DNA from: Flavobacteriaceae bacterium UBA5534
Lineage (GTDB): Bacteria; Bacteroidota; Bacteroidia; Flavobacteriales; Flavobacteriaceae
DNA length: 64,000 nucleotides
Assembly: GCA_002426015.1 (NCBI GenBank)
Contig: DINS01000035.1
Coordinates: forward strand, 259,610-323,609
Direction: 5' to 3'
This document shows, one piece after another, positions 25,535-34,290 of this stretch (position 1 is its first letter; every line of letters starts with the position of its first letter). Below the pieces are notes generated by a model. It did not search any database, was not told where the DNA came from, and saw only the letters and a program-made list of their open reading frames with translations. A program made the position numbers and the translations under genes.

Positions 25535-25816
25535 TTACTCAATTTCTTCGTAATCGATGTACTCGCCTACCTTTTTATCTGGAGATTTGGTTTGCTTTGG
25601 CATTTTGTCGATTACTGTTTCACCTTCTTTTGGGCGATTTTTTACATCTTCATAAGGTTGTTGGAACTGACCTCCAAAGCGTTCGCTCATTTTTTTTGAC
25701 ATATAACGCACCAAATAAGGCGCAAAAAGTCTCATTAAGATTTTCACACCATACCATACCAACAAGATAATCAAAATGGTTCTCAAAAAACCAATAAAGG
25801 ATGCTGTTTGCAACAT
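25535..25816 (-). CDS. DUF4834 small membrane protein
   Basis: The 93-residue protein has one membrane helix (about 8-26) followed by a basic amphipathic stretch (YLVRYMSKKMSERFG) and an acidic, disordered C-terminus ending DYEEIE. The arrangement is that of DUF4834, a short Bacteroidota-specific family of unknown function. It precedes the YfhO gene by 29 bases on the same strand and is probably the first gene of that transcript. Confidence 0.75.
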   Translation of the reverse strand: MLQTASFIGFLRTILIILLVWYGVKILMRLFAPYLVRYMSKKMSERFGGQFQQPYEDVKNRPKEGETVIDKMPKQTKSPDKKVGEYIDYEEIE

Positions 25817-25920
25817 GAAAAAAATATTTTTTCAAAAATACAATTATCAACGTTTAAATTCAGTTATAAATACTTAAAAAAAATATAAAATCTCTATATT
25901 TGAACCTAAACGTCATAAAA

Positions 25921-26895
25921 ATGAATTCCACTAAACCATTTCTACCACTATTGTTTTTTGTTATGACTATTGCTGCATTTGGTCAGTACACTGATGTCAT
26001 TAATTCCAATCGTCCTGGTGTATCTCAAAGTGCTTTTGCAGTTGGCCCTAACGTCATTCAGTTTGAAGCTGGCCCCTATATTGTCAAAGAAGAACACACA
26101 CCTTTAAAGTACGATGTATCTGGTTTTGGAGTTGATTTTGCAGCACGTTACGGATTGCTCTTTGAACCTTTAGAGATTAGTGTTATTGGGACATATCAAA
26201 ATGACACCCAAACATTCAACAGTTCATTTATTCCTGTTGAAAATAAACGCTCAAATTTTAAAAATTTTACTATTGGAGCAAAATATTTGGTGTATGACCC
26301 ATATAAAAATGCCGAAGAAGACAAACCCAATCTTTACAGTTGGAAAGCTAACAGGAAGTTTAAATGGAAAAGCCTGATTCCTGCTGTTGCTGTCTATGCA
26401 GGTGCTAATTTTGATACCAAAGACAACCCTTACACTGCGCCAGATGTAGAAGGGTTTAGCCCAAAAGTAGCAGTCATTTCTCAAAATAATTTTAATGGTG
26501 GATGGGTTTTTGTCGTCAATTTGATAAAAGACAGAATTGGCTCTGAATATTCTGATTTTCAATATATCTTAACACTTACACATTCATTCAATCCAAAATG
26601 GGTTGTTTTTGGCGAAACCCAAGGTATCAAAAGCGATTTTTATGCAGATAATTTATTTCGTTTTGGAGGCGCTTACCTATGGAGCAAAGACTTTCAATTA
26701 GATACTGCTTTAACTTTTAATACCAAGGACACACCATCGGTTTTTGGAGTCAATTTTGGAATGTCGTATCGTCTGGATTTTCATAAAGACAAAGTTATTG
26801 ACAATGGTAATTCTGCCAAAGAAGAAGGAAAACGTCAATCTAGAGGACAAAAAAAGAAGAAAGATGTCGATTTTGATGATGATGGCAATTTATAA
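25921..26895 (+). CDS. Outer membrane beta-barrel protein, phenol-degradation MetA/transporter type
   Basis: Starting at the ATG 25921, the 324-residue protein has a signal peptide (MNSTKPFLPLLFFVMTIAAFGQ) and NRPGVSQSAFAVGPNVIQFEAG, a motif typical of the flavobacterial 'transporter' family related to MetA-pathway outer membrane proteins. The remainder alternates short amphipathic strands with turns, as expected for a barrel. The C-terminus is an unusual lysine-rich then aspartate-rich tail (QKKKKDVDFDDDGN). The frame opens seven codons earlier at TTG 25900, but the TATATTTG element at 25895-25902 overlaps that codon and favours 25921. Confidence 0.75.
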   Translation: MNSTKPFLPLLFFVMTIAAFGQYTDVINSNRPGVSQSAFAVGPNVIQFEAGPYIVKEEHTPLKYDVSGFGVDFAARYGLLFEPLEISVIGTYQNDTQTFNSSFIPVENKRSNFKNFTIGAKYLVYDPYKNAEEDKPNLYSWKANRKFKWKSLIPAVAVYAGANFDTKDNPYTAPDVEGFSPKVAVISQNNFNGGWVFVVNLIKDRIGSEYSDFQYILTLTHSFNPKWVVFGETQGIKSDFYADNLFRFGGAYLWSKDFQLDTALTFNTKDTPSVFGVNFGMSYRLDFHKDKVIDNGNSAKEEGKRQSRGQKKKKDVDFDDDGNL

Positions 26896-26904
26896 TGACA
26901 CTAT

Positions 26905-28026
26905 ATGATTACAATTAAAGAAGCGACCTCAAAACAAGACCTTAAGCGTTTTGTTAAATTTCCGTTTAATCTATATAAAGATTCCAATCAATGGGTACCT
27001 CCTATTATCAAGCAAGAACTAGAGACTTTTAACAAGAAAAAAAATCCCATCTTTAATGATGCCGAAGCACATTTCTTTTTGGCCTATAAAAATAATGAAA
27101 TTGTTGGACGTGTAGCTGCTATCATCAATTGGCTCGAGATAAAAAATCAAAATCAAAAAAAGATGCGTTTTGGTTGGTTTGATGTTATTGATGATGTCGA
27201 AGTGACCAAGGCACTTCTTGATAAAGTTGCAGAAATTGGTAAGGCCAATGATTTGGACTACCTAGAAGGTCCTGTCGGATTTTCAAATTTAGACAAAGTT
27301 GGCGTGATGACCGAAGGGTTTGAACATATGGGAGACATGATAACTTGGTACAATTATCCTTATTATGCAGAACATTTTAAAGAATTAGGTTTTACCGACG
27401 AAAAGCTATATTCAGAAAGCCGCTTTCCGTTTGAAAATGTAAAGCCAGAATTTTTCCTTAAAGCACAAGACCTTATAAAAAAGCGCTATGAATTGACAGC
27501 TTTAAGTTTTCATAAAACAGAAGATGTCATGCCTTACGCAGACAAGATGTTCGATTTATTTAACGAATCCTATTCTTCATTGTCCTCATTTGTAGCTATT
27601 ACAGATATTCAAAAAGCCTATTTTAAGGAAAAATTCATCGGTTTTATTAATCCAGAATATATCAAGTTTGTAGTTGATAAAGACAAAAAACTCATAGCTT
27701 TTGCTATTGTGATGCCTTCATTTTCTAAAGCCTTGAAAAAGGCGAACGGAAAACTGTTCCCTTTTGGGTTTAGACATATACTACATGCCAAAAAGCACAG
27801 CAAAGATGTGGTGTTTTATTTGATTGGTATCCATCCAGAGTATCAAAATAAGGGTGTTACTGCAGTGATATTCAATGAGTACTATGACACTTTTAGAAAA
27901 AAAGGTATCAAAAACTGCATCAGAACACCAGAGTTGGAAGACAACCTGGCAATTCACCAAATATGGAAGCATTTTAAACCTGAAGTTTATAAACGACGTA
28001 AAACGGTTAGAAAAGTGATTGAATAA
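26905..28026 (+). CDS. GNAT-fold acyltransferase-like protein (373 aa)
   Basis: This soluble protein has two acetyltransferase-like halves. The N-terminal part shows FPFNLYKDSNQWVPP (about 19-33) and FFLAYKNNEIVGRVAAI, where the second matches the beta-strand of a GNAT fold. The C-terminal half has FYLIGIHPEYQNKGVTAVIF, which resembles the V-x-P-x-x-(Q/R)-x-x-G-x-(G/A) acetyl-CoA loop, though the loop is incomplete. The family is widespread in Bacteroidota; no substrate is known. It follows the outer membrane protein gene by 9 bases and ends at a strong terminator. Confidence 0.65.
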   Translation: MITIKEATSKQDLKRFVKFPFNLYKDSNQWVPPIIKQELETFNKKKNPIFNDAEAHFFLAYKNNEIVGRVAAIINWLEIKNQNQKKMRFGWFDVIDDVEVTKALLDKVAEIGKANDLDYLEGPVGFSNLDKVGVMTEGFEHMGDMITWYNYPYYAEHFKELGFTDEKLYSESRFPFENVKPEFFLKAQDLIKKRYELTALSFHKTEDVMPYADKMFDLFNESYSSLSSFVAITDIQKAYFKEKFIGFINPEYIKFVVDKDKKLIAFAIVMPSFSKALKKANGKLFPFGFRHILHAKKHSKDVVFYLIGIHPEYQNKGVTAVIFNEYYDTFRKKGIKNCIRTPELEDNLAIHQIWKHFKPEVYKRRKTVRKVIE

Positions 28027-28044
28027 TGTTATTTAATCTAAAAC

Positions 28045-28078
28045 AAAAAATCCAACTCAAGATTGAGTTGGATTTTTT
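28045..28078. terminator. Bidirectional terminator
   Basis: A perfect 16-bp inverted repeat (AAAAAATCCAACTCAA with its complement, two bases between) separates two convergent genes. T runs follow on both strands. Confidence 0.92.
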
Positions 28079-28101
28079 TATTTTAAATAGAAACTAATAT
28101 C

Positions 28102-29361
28102 CTACTGACCCATTGCAGCTGCTACAGCAGCCGAAAGTCTTTTGTAAGTTCCGTTTTCCAAACGTGTTCTGATGGCATCAAACGCATCTAATGTTTCGTT
28201 AACATCTTCTAATGTATGTGTAGCCGTTGGAATTAATCTCAACAAGATTAAGCCTTTTGGTATCACTGGATATACAACGATAGAACAGAAAATGCCGTAG
28301 TTTTCGCGTAAGTCCTTTACCAAAGCCATTGCTTCAGGAATACTTCCTTTTAAATATACTGGAGTCACACAACTTTGGGTCGTTCCAATATCAAAACCAC
28401 GATCTTTCAATCCAGATTGTAAAGCATTGGTGTTTTCCCAAAGTTTCTCTTTTAGTTCTGGCATTGTCTTGAGCATCTCTAAACGCTTGCGAGCACCAAC
28501 CACTAATTGCATTTGTAATGATTTAGCAAACATTTGAGAACGTAAGTTATATTTTAAGTAATCTATAATCTCTTGATCTGCAGCAATAAAAGCCCCTGTA
28601 CTTGCCAATGATTTAGCAAACGTTGCAAAATACACATCGATATCTTCCTGTACGCCTTGCTCTTCACCAGCTCCTGCTCCTGTTTTACCAAGGGTTCCAA
28701 AACCGTGGGCATCGTCAACTAAAAAACGGAAGTTGTATTTTTTCTTAAGCGCTACTATTTCTTTTAACTTTCCTTGTTCGCCACGCATACCAAACACACC
28801 TTCAGAAATCACAAGGATTCCACCACCAGTTTGTTCAGCCATCTTTGTAGCTCTTTCCAAGTTTTTCTCTAAACTTTCAACATCATTATGTTTATAGGTA
28901 AATCGTTTTCCCATGTGAAGACGTACACCATCAATTATACATGCATGGGCATCTACATCATAAACAATGATGTCATCTTTACTGACCAAGGCATCAATAG
29001 TTGACACCATGCCTTGATAGCCAAAGTTCAATAAATAAGCAGCTTCTTTATTAACAAATTCTGCCAATTCTTTTTGTAAAGTCTCGTGAAGGTTGGTATG
29101 ACCAGACATCATACGTGCTCCCATTGGGTAAGCAGAACCATAATCGGCAGCTGCTTGCGCATCTGTTTTACGGACTTCAGGATGGTTAGCCAATCCTAAA
29201 TAATCATTAATGCTCCAAGTTATCACATCTTTCCCTTGAAATTGCATTCGGTTGGAAATTTGCCCTTCCAATTTTGGAAAGACAAAATAACCTTCAGCTT
29301 GTGCAGCCCATTTGCCTAAAGGGCCTTTATCCTTGTATATTTTTTCAAATAAATCTTTCAT
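28102..29361 (-). CDS. PLP-dependent acyltransferase of the serine palmitoyltransferase type; probable cysteate fatty acyltransferase
   Basis: Starting at ATG 29361 (the frame also extends two codons up to a TTG), the protein has 419 residues. It is an alpha-oxoamine synthase: SINDYLGL at 50-57, GSAYPMGARMMSGHTNLHE in parts, stacking His139 in DVDAHACIIDG, Asp217 and His219 in VDDAHGFGTLG, and the PLP lysine Lys250 in TFAKSLASTGAF. Such enzymes condense an amino acid with an acyl thioester. In Flavobacterium johnsoniae an enzyme of this type uses cysteate to make capnine, the sulfonolipid base needed for gliding. The cysteine-synthase-like gene upstream supports the same role here; 2-amino-3-ketobutyrate ligase or serine palmitoyltransferase activity are the alternatives. 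Confidence 0.8.
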   Translation of the reverse strand: MKDLFEKIYKDKGPLGKWAAQAEGYFVFPKLEGQISNRMQFQGKDVITWSINDYLGLANHPEVRKTDAQAAADYGSAYPMGARMMSGHTNLHETLQKELAEFVNKEAAYLLNFGYQGMVSTIDALVSKDDIIVYDVDAHACIIDGVRLHMGKRFTYKHNDVESLEKNLERATKMAEQTGGGILVISEGVFGMRGEQGKLKEIVALKKKYNFRFLVDDAHGFGTLGKTGAGAGEEQGVQEDIDVYFATFAKSLASTGAFIAADQEIIDYLKYNLRSQMFAKSLQMQLVVGARKRLEMLKTMPELKEKLWENTNALQSGLKDRGFDIGTTQSCVTPVYLKGSIPEAMALVKDLRENYGIFCSIVVYPVIPKGLILLRLIPTATHTLEDVNETLDAFDAIRTRLENGTYKRLSAAVAAAMGQ

Positions 29362-29390
29362 CTTCAATCTGTAGTTTAGCGGTCAGATGT

Positions 29391-29446
29391 CACTTAACAT
29401 GTTATTTAACAATACGTTATTTAACGATTAGAGTTTCATTTAACTT
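29391..29446 (-). promoter_or_regulatory. Clustered TTAAC repeats upstream of the acyltransferase gene
   Basis: GTTATTTAAC occurs twice (29401-29410 and 29416-29425), with further TTAAC half-sites at 29394-29398 and 29440-29444. They lie 30-85 bases before the ATG on the minus strand. The pattern suggests an operator, but no regulator is known. Confidence 0.4.
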
Positions 29447-29545
29447 TAATTAGTTATCATTAGTTGGGGACAAAATTAAATAAATATCTTTTCATAGCAT
29501 AATTTAATTATAAACTGCTGTTTATAACATTTCTGTTCACAAAAA

Positions 29546-29577
29546 AATCCTATCACATGCAATCATGTCATAGGATT
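29546..29577 (-). terminator. Terminator of the cysteine-synthase-like gene
   Basis: The stem AATCCTAT / ATAGGATT continues as ACATG/CATGT after one mismatch, with the loop CAAT. Seven T residues follow on the minus strand. The two PLP genes therefore appear to be separate transcripts or partly attenuated. Confidence 0.85.
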
Positions 29578-29595
29578 ATTTATGTATCTATTTTA

Positions 29596-30636
29596 TTACT
29601 TTATGTATTGAATTGTTTCAATAGATGATGTGCTTTTACTATCAAAAAAGCCTTGCTCTTCCATCCATTTATCACTATATATTTTACTCATATAACGAGA
29701 TCCATGGTCTGGGAAGATAACAACTACTTTGTCACCGATCTTAAATTCACCTTCTTCATTTAATTGCTTAATTGCTTGCATTGCTGCACCACTTGTATAA
29801 CCAACAAACAAACCTTCTGATTTTGAAACTTCTCTTGCAGTATGTGCACTTTCTTCGTCTGTTACTTTAATAAACTTATCTATAAGATCGAAATCTGTTG
29901 CAGTCGGAATTAAGTTTTTACCTAAACCTTCTATTCTATAAGGATAAATCTCTGCTTCATCAAACTCTCTTGTTTCATGATATTTTTTCAATACAGAACC
30001 AAATGCATCAACTCCAATTACTTTAATATTTGGGTTTTGCTCTTTTAAGAATTTTGCTGTTCCTGAAATTGTTCCTCCTGTTCCACTACAAGCTACTAAA
30101 TGTGTGATGTTTCCTTCGGTTTGTGCCCATATTTCTGGACCTGTAGAGTTATAATGTGCATCAATATTTAATTGATTGAAATATTGATTAATGTATATTG
30201 AACCTTTAAGTTCTTCGTGTAATCGTTTTGCTACTTGATAATAAGATCTTGGGTCGTCTGCGCTAACATGTGCTGGACACACATAAACTTTTGCTCCCAT
30301 AGATTTTAACATATCAATTTTGTCTGCTGACGATTTTGAGCTTACTGCTAAAATGCATTCATAACCTTTGATAATACTTACCATAGCAATACTAAAACCA
30401 GTATTGCCTGAAGTAGTTTCAATGATTGTGTCGCCTGGTTTTAAGATACCTTGGCGTTCAGCTTCTTCAATAATGTGTAATGCTATTCTATCTTTTGATG
30501 AATGACCTGGATTAAACCCTTCTACTTTTGCGTAAAATTCACCATCAAACCCAGAAGTCATGTTGTTTAATTTGATAAGAGGGGTTTTACCTATTAATTG
30601 TAAAACGTTATCAAATACCTGAATATTTTCTTTCAT
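29596..30636 (-). CDS. Cysteine-synthase-family PLP enzyme; candidate cysteate synthase
   Basis: The 346-residue protein is a fold-type II PLP enzyme. The cofactor lysine is Lys48 in NPGHSSKDRIALHII, in parts; TSGNTG at 75-80 binds the substrate carboxylate, and the phosphate loop is SGTGGTISG near 185-193. It lacks the C-terminal CBS domains of cystathionine beta-synthase. The PGHSSKDR segment differs from the usual PGGSVKDR of O-acetylserine sulfhydrylase. By family it should replace the O-acetyl or O-phospho group of serine with a sulfur nucleophile. Because the next gene downstream looks like a cysteate acyltransferase, sulfite as nucleophile (giving cysteate) is a good inference; ordinary cysteine synthase is the alternative. 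Confidence 0.8.
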   Translation of the reverse strand: MKENIQVFDNVLQLIGKTPLIKLNNMTSGFDGEFYAKVEGFNPGHSSKDRIALHIIEEAERQGILKPGDTIIETTSGNTGFSIAMVSIIKGYECILAVSSKSSADKIDMLKSMGAKVYVCPAHVSADDPRSYYQVAKRLHEELKGSIYINQYFNQLNIDAHYNSTGPEIWAQTEGNITHLVACSGTGGTISGTAKFLKEQNPNIKVIGVDAFGSVLKKYHETREFDEAEIYPYRIEGLGKNLIPTATDFDLIDKFIKVTDEESAHTAREVSKSEGLFVGYTSGAAMQAIKQLNEEGEFKIGDKVVVIFPDHGSRYMSKIYSDKWMEEQGFFDSKSTSSIETIQYIK

Positions 30637-30708
30637 AAATGCTATTTACCAGTTCCAATTTATAAAAATGTAACCTAAAACCTCGCAAAAATACGAGATT
30701 TTTTTTAA

Positions 30709-32772
30709 TTAAGCATTAATATTCTCTAGGTCTAATAAAAATGCATACTCTTCAGCATCTTCCTTTAAAGCTTCAAAACGCCCTGAAGCTCCACCATGTC
30801 CTGCTTTCATATTGGTTTTTAAAAGCAATTTATTAGTGTCTTTTTTGTATTCACGAAGTTTAGCAACCCATTTTGCTGGTTCCCAATATTGCACTTGTGA
30901 ATCGTGCAATCCTGTAGTTACCAAAATATGTGGATACTTTTGGCGCTTTACATTGTCGTATGGCGAATATGATTTCATATACTTATAATATGTTTTGTCG
31001 TTAGGATTTCCCCATTCGTCATATTCACCAGTAGTAAGCGGAATACTGTCATCTAACATTGTTGTTACCACATCAACAAAGGGAACAGCAGCAATAACAC
31101 CGTTGTATAATTCTGGTGCTTGGTTTATGACTGCTCCAATAAGTAAACCTCCAGCACTACCACCTAATGCATACAAATGCTTTGGTGACGTGTATTGTTG
31201 TTTGATTAAGTATTGTGAACAAGCTATAAAGTCTGAAAATGTGTTTTTCTTTTTAAGTAATTTTCCATCTTCATACCAGTTTCTACCAAGATATTCGCCT
31301 CCTCTAACGTGCGCAATAGCATAAATAAAACCTCTATCCAATAAACTTAACCTTATACTTGAAAAATATGGGTCAATTGTATGCCCATAAGAACCATAAG
31401 CATAAAGCAATGTTGGGTTGCTACCATCGTGCTGTATTCCTTTTTTATAAACCATTGATATTGGAACTTTTGTACCATCACTGGCTGTTGCCCAAACACG
31501 TTCAGATTCATAATTGTTTTTATCAAACTTACCTCCTAGTACTTCTTGTTCTTTTAATACCGTTTTTTCTTTAGTAACCATATTAAAATCGATAGTTGAT
31601 GAAGGCGTTGTCATGGAATTATAGCCATATCGCAACATAACTGTATCAAAATCTACATTTGTAGATGTATAAGCCGAATACGTTTCGTTATCGAATGGTA
31701 AATAGTAATCTTCAGAATTATCCCAACTTTTAATTCTTATAAGATTTAATCCATTAGTTCTTTCACTAATAACAAGGAAGTCTTTAAATATGTCAATATC
31801 TTCTAACAATACATTATCTCTATGAGGAATAACATCTGTCCAGTTAGCAAGTTGGGTTGCTGTTTCTGGAGTTTTCATTAATTTAAAGTTAGTTGCATCA
31901 TTAAGGTTTGTAACTATATAAAAGTGATTATCATAGTGTGAAATACTATACTCTAAACCCCTTATGCGTTCTTGAAACACTTTGAATGGCTCATCTGGAG
32001 TATTGGCATTTAATACATGATATTCATTTGTTAATGTGCTATAGCAAGCAATGATAATGTATTTTCTTGATTTGGATTTATAAACCGCAACACCAAACGT
32101 ATCGTCTTTTTCATGAAAAACCAAAGCATCCTTCTTTGTTGTTGAGCCAAGTTTATGTTTATATATTTTATCTGAACGTAAGGTCTTTAAATCCTTTTTA
32201 GTATAAAATAGCGTTTTGTTATCATTGGCCCAAGTTGAAGAACCTGTTGTGTTTTTAATGGCATCAAGCATAATTTCGCCAGTAACCAGATTCTTAACCT
32301 GAAGTGTATAATTACGTCGTCCTGATAAGTCAACACCAAAAGAAATCATAGAGTTGTCTGGACTAACACTCAATCCTACTAACTTAAAATAATCATGACC
32401 TATAGCCATTTCATTACAGTCAAATAGCAACTCATCGGGATTTTCTAAAGTATCTTTTTTACGTATATATATTGGGTAGTCTTTGCCTGTTTCGTACTTA
32501 ACAATATACCAATAGCCATTATATTTATATGGTACAGACTCATCATCTTCCTTTATGCGAGCCTTCATTTCTTCAAAAAGAGAATTCTCAAAATCTCTGT
32601 ATTTAGAAGTCATTGCATCATAATACTCGTTTTCGTCATTCAAGTATTTGATAACCTCTTTGTTTTTTCTATCGTTCAACCAAAAGTAATCATCAACTCT
32701 AACATCGTTATGTGCTATAAGTTCTTTAGGTATTTTTTTTGCTTTTGGAGGCAAAACCACTGTTTTTGTCAT
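30709..32772 (-). CDS. ptrB: Prolyl oligopeptidase-family peptidase (oligopeptidase B type)
   Basis: The 687-residue protein has an N-terminal seven-bladed propeller region (about 70-410) and a C-terminal alpha/beta hydrolase. The nucleophile is Ser539 in GGSAGGLL, the aspartate lies in TGLHDSQVQYWEP and the histidine in KAGHGGASGR, all in the usual order for S9A. A GEYDEWGNP segment typical of oligopeptidase B is present. It cleaves short peptides after basic residues. There is no signal peptide or lipobox, so it should be cytoplasmic. It is monocistronic and divergent from the YbaB gene. Confidence 0.9.
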   Translation of the reverse strand: MTKTVVLPPKAKKIPKELIAHNDVRVDDYFWLNDRKNKEVIKYLNDENEYYDAMTSKYRDFENSLFEEMKARIKEDDESVPYKYNGYWYIVKYETGKDYPIYIRKKDTLENPDELLFDCNEMAIGHDYFKLVGLSVSPDNSMISFGVDLSGRRNYTLQVKNLVTGEIMLDAIKNTTGSSTWANDNKTLFYTKKDLKTLRSDKIYKHKLGSTTKKDALVFHEKDDTFGVAVYKSKSRKYIIIACYSTLTNEYHVLNANTPDEPFKVFQERIRGLEYSISHYDNHFYIVTNLNDATNFKLMKTPETATQLANWTDVIPHRDNVLLEDIDIFKDFLVISERTNGLNLIRIKSWDNSEDYYLPFDNETYSAYTSTNVDFDTVMLRYGYNSMTTPSSTIDFNMVTKEKTVLKEQEVLGGKFDKNNYESERVWATASDGTKVPISMVYKKGIQHDGSNPTLLYAYGSYGHTIDPYFSSIRLSLLDRGFIYAIAHVRGGEYLGRNWYEDGKLLKKKNTFSDFIACSQYLIKQQYTSPKHLYALGGSAGGLLIGAVINQAPELYNGVIAAVPFVDVVTTMLDDSIPLTTGEYDEWGNPNDKTYYKYMKSYSPYDNVKRQKYPHILVTTGLHDSQVQYWEPAKWVAKLREYKKDTNKLLLKTNMKAGHGGASGRFEALKEDAEEYAFLLDLENINA

Positions 32773-32841
32773 TGTATTAATCCCATTAAGAAGTTTGCAA
32801 AAATAGGGTTTTTATCAGAATAAAGAGAAAAGAACAAAGAC

Positions 32842-32873
32842 TTGAATAGCTTACAAACTTTTTATTAATTTTG
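32842..32873 (+). promoter_or_regulatory. Sigma-A promoter of the YbaB gene
   Basis: TTG at 32842-32844, a 21-base spacer and TAATTTTG at 32866-32873 fit the Bacteroidota consensus. The ATG lies 27 bases downstream. Confidence 0.6.
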
Positions 32874-32899
32874 ACATCTAATTTTAAAACAGCAAGATT

Positions 32900-33223
32900 A
32901 TGTTTGGAGATATGATGGGAATGATGAATAAACTCAAAGAAACCCAAAAGAAAGTTGAAGAAACTAAAGAGCGCTTAAATCATGTGCTAGTTGACGAAAA
33001 AAGCAACGACGATAAACTGAAAGTCACGTTGACAGCCAATAGAACCATCAAGTCAATATCAATTGATGATGATTTATTGAAAGATAAAGATATGCTGGAA
33101 GATTATTTAATTCTTACATTAAATAAAGCCATTGAAAAAGCAACTAGAGTTAATGAAACTGAATTAGCTGCAGTTGCAAAAGATGGAATGCCCAATATTC
33201 CTGGATTGGATATGTTTAAATAA
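32900..33223 (+). CDS. YbaB/EbfC-family nucleoid-associated protein
   Basis: The 107-residue protein starts MFGDMMGMMNKLKETQKKVEE, giving the long N-terminal helix of the family, then the central sheet (LKVTLTANRTIKSISID) and a C-terminal helix with ending NIPGLDMFK. YbaB proteins form tweezer-like dimers that bind DNA. Its usual partner genes dnaX and recR are absent here; it has its own promoter (32842-32873) and a terminator right after the stop. Confidence 0.88.
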   Translation: MFGDMMGMMNKLKETQKKVEETKERLNHVLVDEKSNDDKLKVTLTANRTIKSISIDDDLLKDKDMLEDYLILTLNKAIEKATRVNETELAAVAKDGMPNIPGLDMFK

Positions 33224-33251
33224 AAAAAGAAGCCCTCAAGCTTCTTTTTTT
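33222..33251. terminator. Bidirectional terminator
   Basis: A 12-bp stem (AAAAAAAGAAGC with its complement) around the loop CCTCAA separates the YbaB gene and the convergent aldolase gene. Confidence 0.92.
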
Positions 33252-33256
33252 ATTAT

Positions 33257-34282
33257 TTAAAATTTTAAACCTTTCAATTCATTCAAAAAATACTCGTGCA
33301 TATCATTGGTATAATCTAAATGGGTTACAATACGAAGCTTTCCATTTCCCATACCGCTTAAACGTATGTTTTTATCTGCAAGTGTTTTTAAAAATTTAGA
33401 CTCATCAGCTTTGTTTTCTAACTCAAAAATGATGATGTTTGTTTCAACTTGCTCAACTCTTTTTATAAAATCTAAAGCAAATAGCTCTTGCCCAATTTCT
33501 TTAGCTTTTTGATGATCTTCAGCTAATCTATCTATATGATTGTCTAATGCATATAATCCTGCAGCTGCTAAAAATCCAACTTGGCGCATTCCACCTCCTA
33601 GTATTTTACGAATTCTAATAGCATTTTCCATAATGTCTTCATCTCCAACTAATACTGAACCAATTGGGCAACCTAAACCTTTGCTCAAACAAACCGACAG
33701 AGTATCGAAAATTTGTCCGTAATCTTTACCAGTTTCTGGTTTTGCTACTAAAGCATTCCAAATACGAGCGCCATCGAGGTGGTATCCTAATTTGTGTTCA
33801 TTACAAACGGTTCTTATTTTTTTAAGTTCTTCAAAATCCCAACATGAACCTCCTCCTCTATTAGCTGTGTTTTCAATTTCAACCAAAGCTGTTAGCGGAC
33901 TATGATAAAAATCTGGTGGATTAATAGCTTCAATAACCTGCTCTGCAGTAAACATACCTCGTTCACCTTGAAGTAATTTACAAGACACACCACTATTAAA
34001 TGAAGCACCACCTCCTTCATAATGGTAAATATGTGCATTAGAATCGCAAATAACTTGATCTCCAGGATTAGTATGTAATTTAATTGCTGTTTGGTTTGCC
34101 ATTATCCCAGTTGGAAAAAACAGTGCTTTAGGTTTACCAAACATGTCTGCAATGCGCTCTTCTAACTCATTTACTGTTGGATCTTCTTTATATACATCAT
34201 CACCAACTTTAGCACTCATCATAGCATCTAACATGCCTTGTGTTGGCTTTGTAAGCGTATCGCTTCTTAAATCTATTATCAT
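33257..34282 (-). CDS. ltaE: Low-specificity threonine aldolase
   Basis: The 341-residue fold-type I PLP enzyme begins MIIDLRSDTLTKPTQGM, the family hallmark. It contains the DDVYKEDPTVNELE and FFPTGIMANQ motifs, the cofactor aspartate in YHLDGARIWNA and the PLP lysine in LSKGLGCPIGS. It splits threonine or allo-threonine to glycine and acetaldehyde. It is 8 bases downstream of the metalloprotease gene on the same strand, so co-transcription is likely though functionally unexplained. Confidence 0.92.
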   Translation of the reverse strand: MIIDLRSDTLTKPTQGMLDAMMSAKVGDDVYKEDPTVNELEERIADMFGKPKALFFPTGIMANQTAIKLHTNPGDQVICDSNAHIYHYEGGGASFNSGVSCKLLQGERGMFTAEQVIEAINPPDFYHSPLTALVEIENTANRGGGSCWDFEELKKIRTVCNEHKLGYHLDGARIWNALVAKPETGKDYGQIFDTLSVCLSKGLGCPIGSVLVGDEDIMENAIRIRKILGGGMRQVGFLAAAGLYALDNHIDRLAEDHQKAKEIGQELFALDFIKRVEQVETNIIIFELENKADESKFLKTLADKNIRLSGMGNGKLRIVTHLDYTNDMHEYFLNELKGLKF

Positions 34283-34290
34283 TTTATTTT

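Noticed and set aside
29596..30636. Cystathionine beta-synthase as the call for the PLP gene
   Set aside because: The protein ends after the catalytic domain without CBS domains, and the neighbouring acyltransferase fits a cysteate pathway better.
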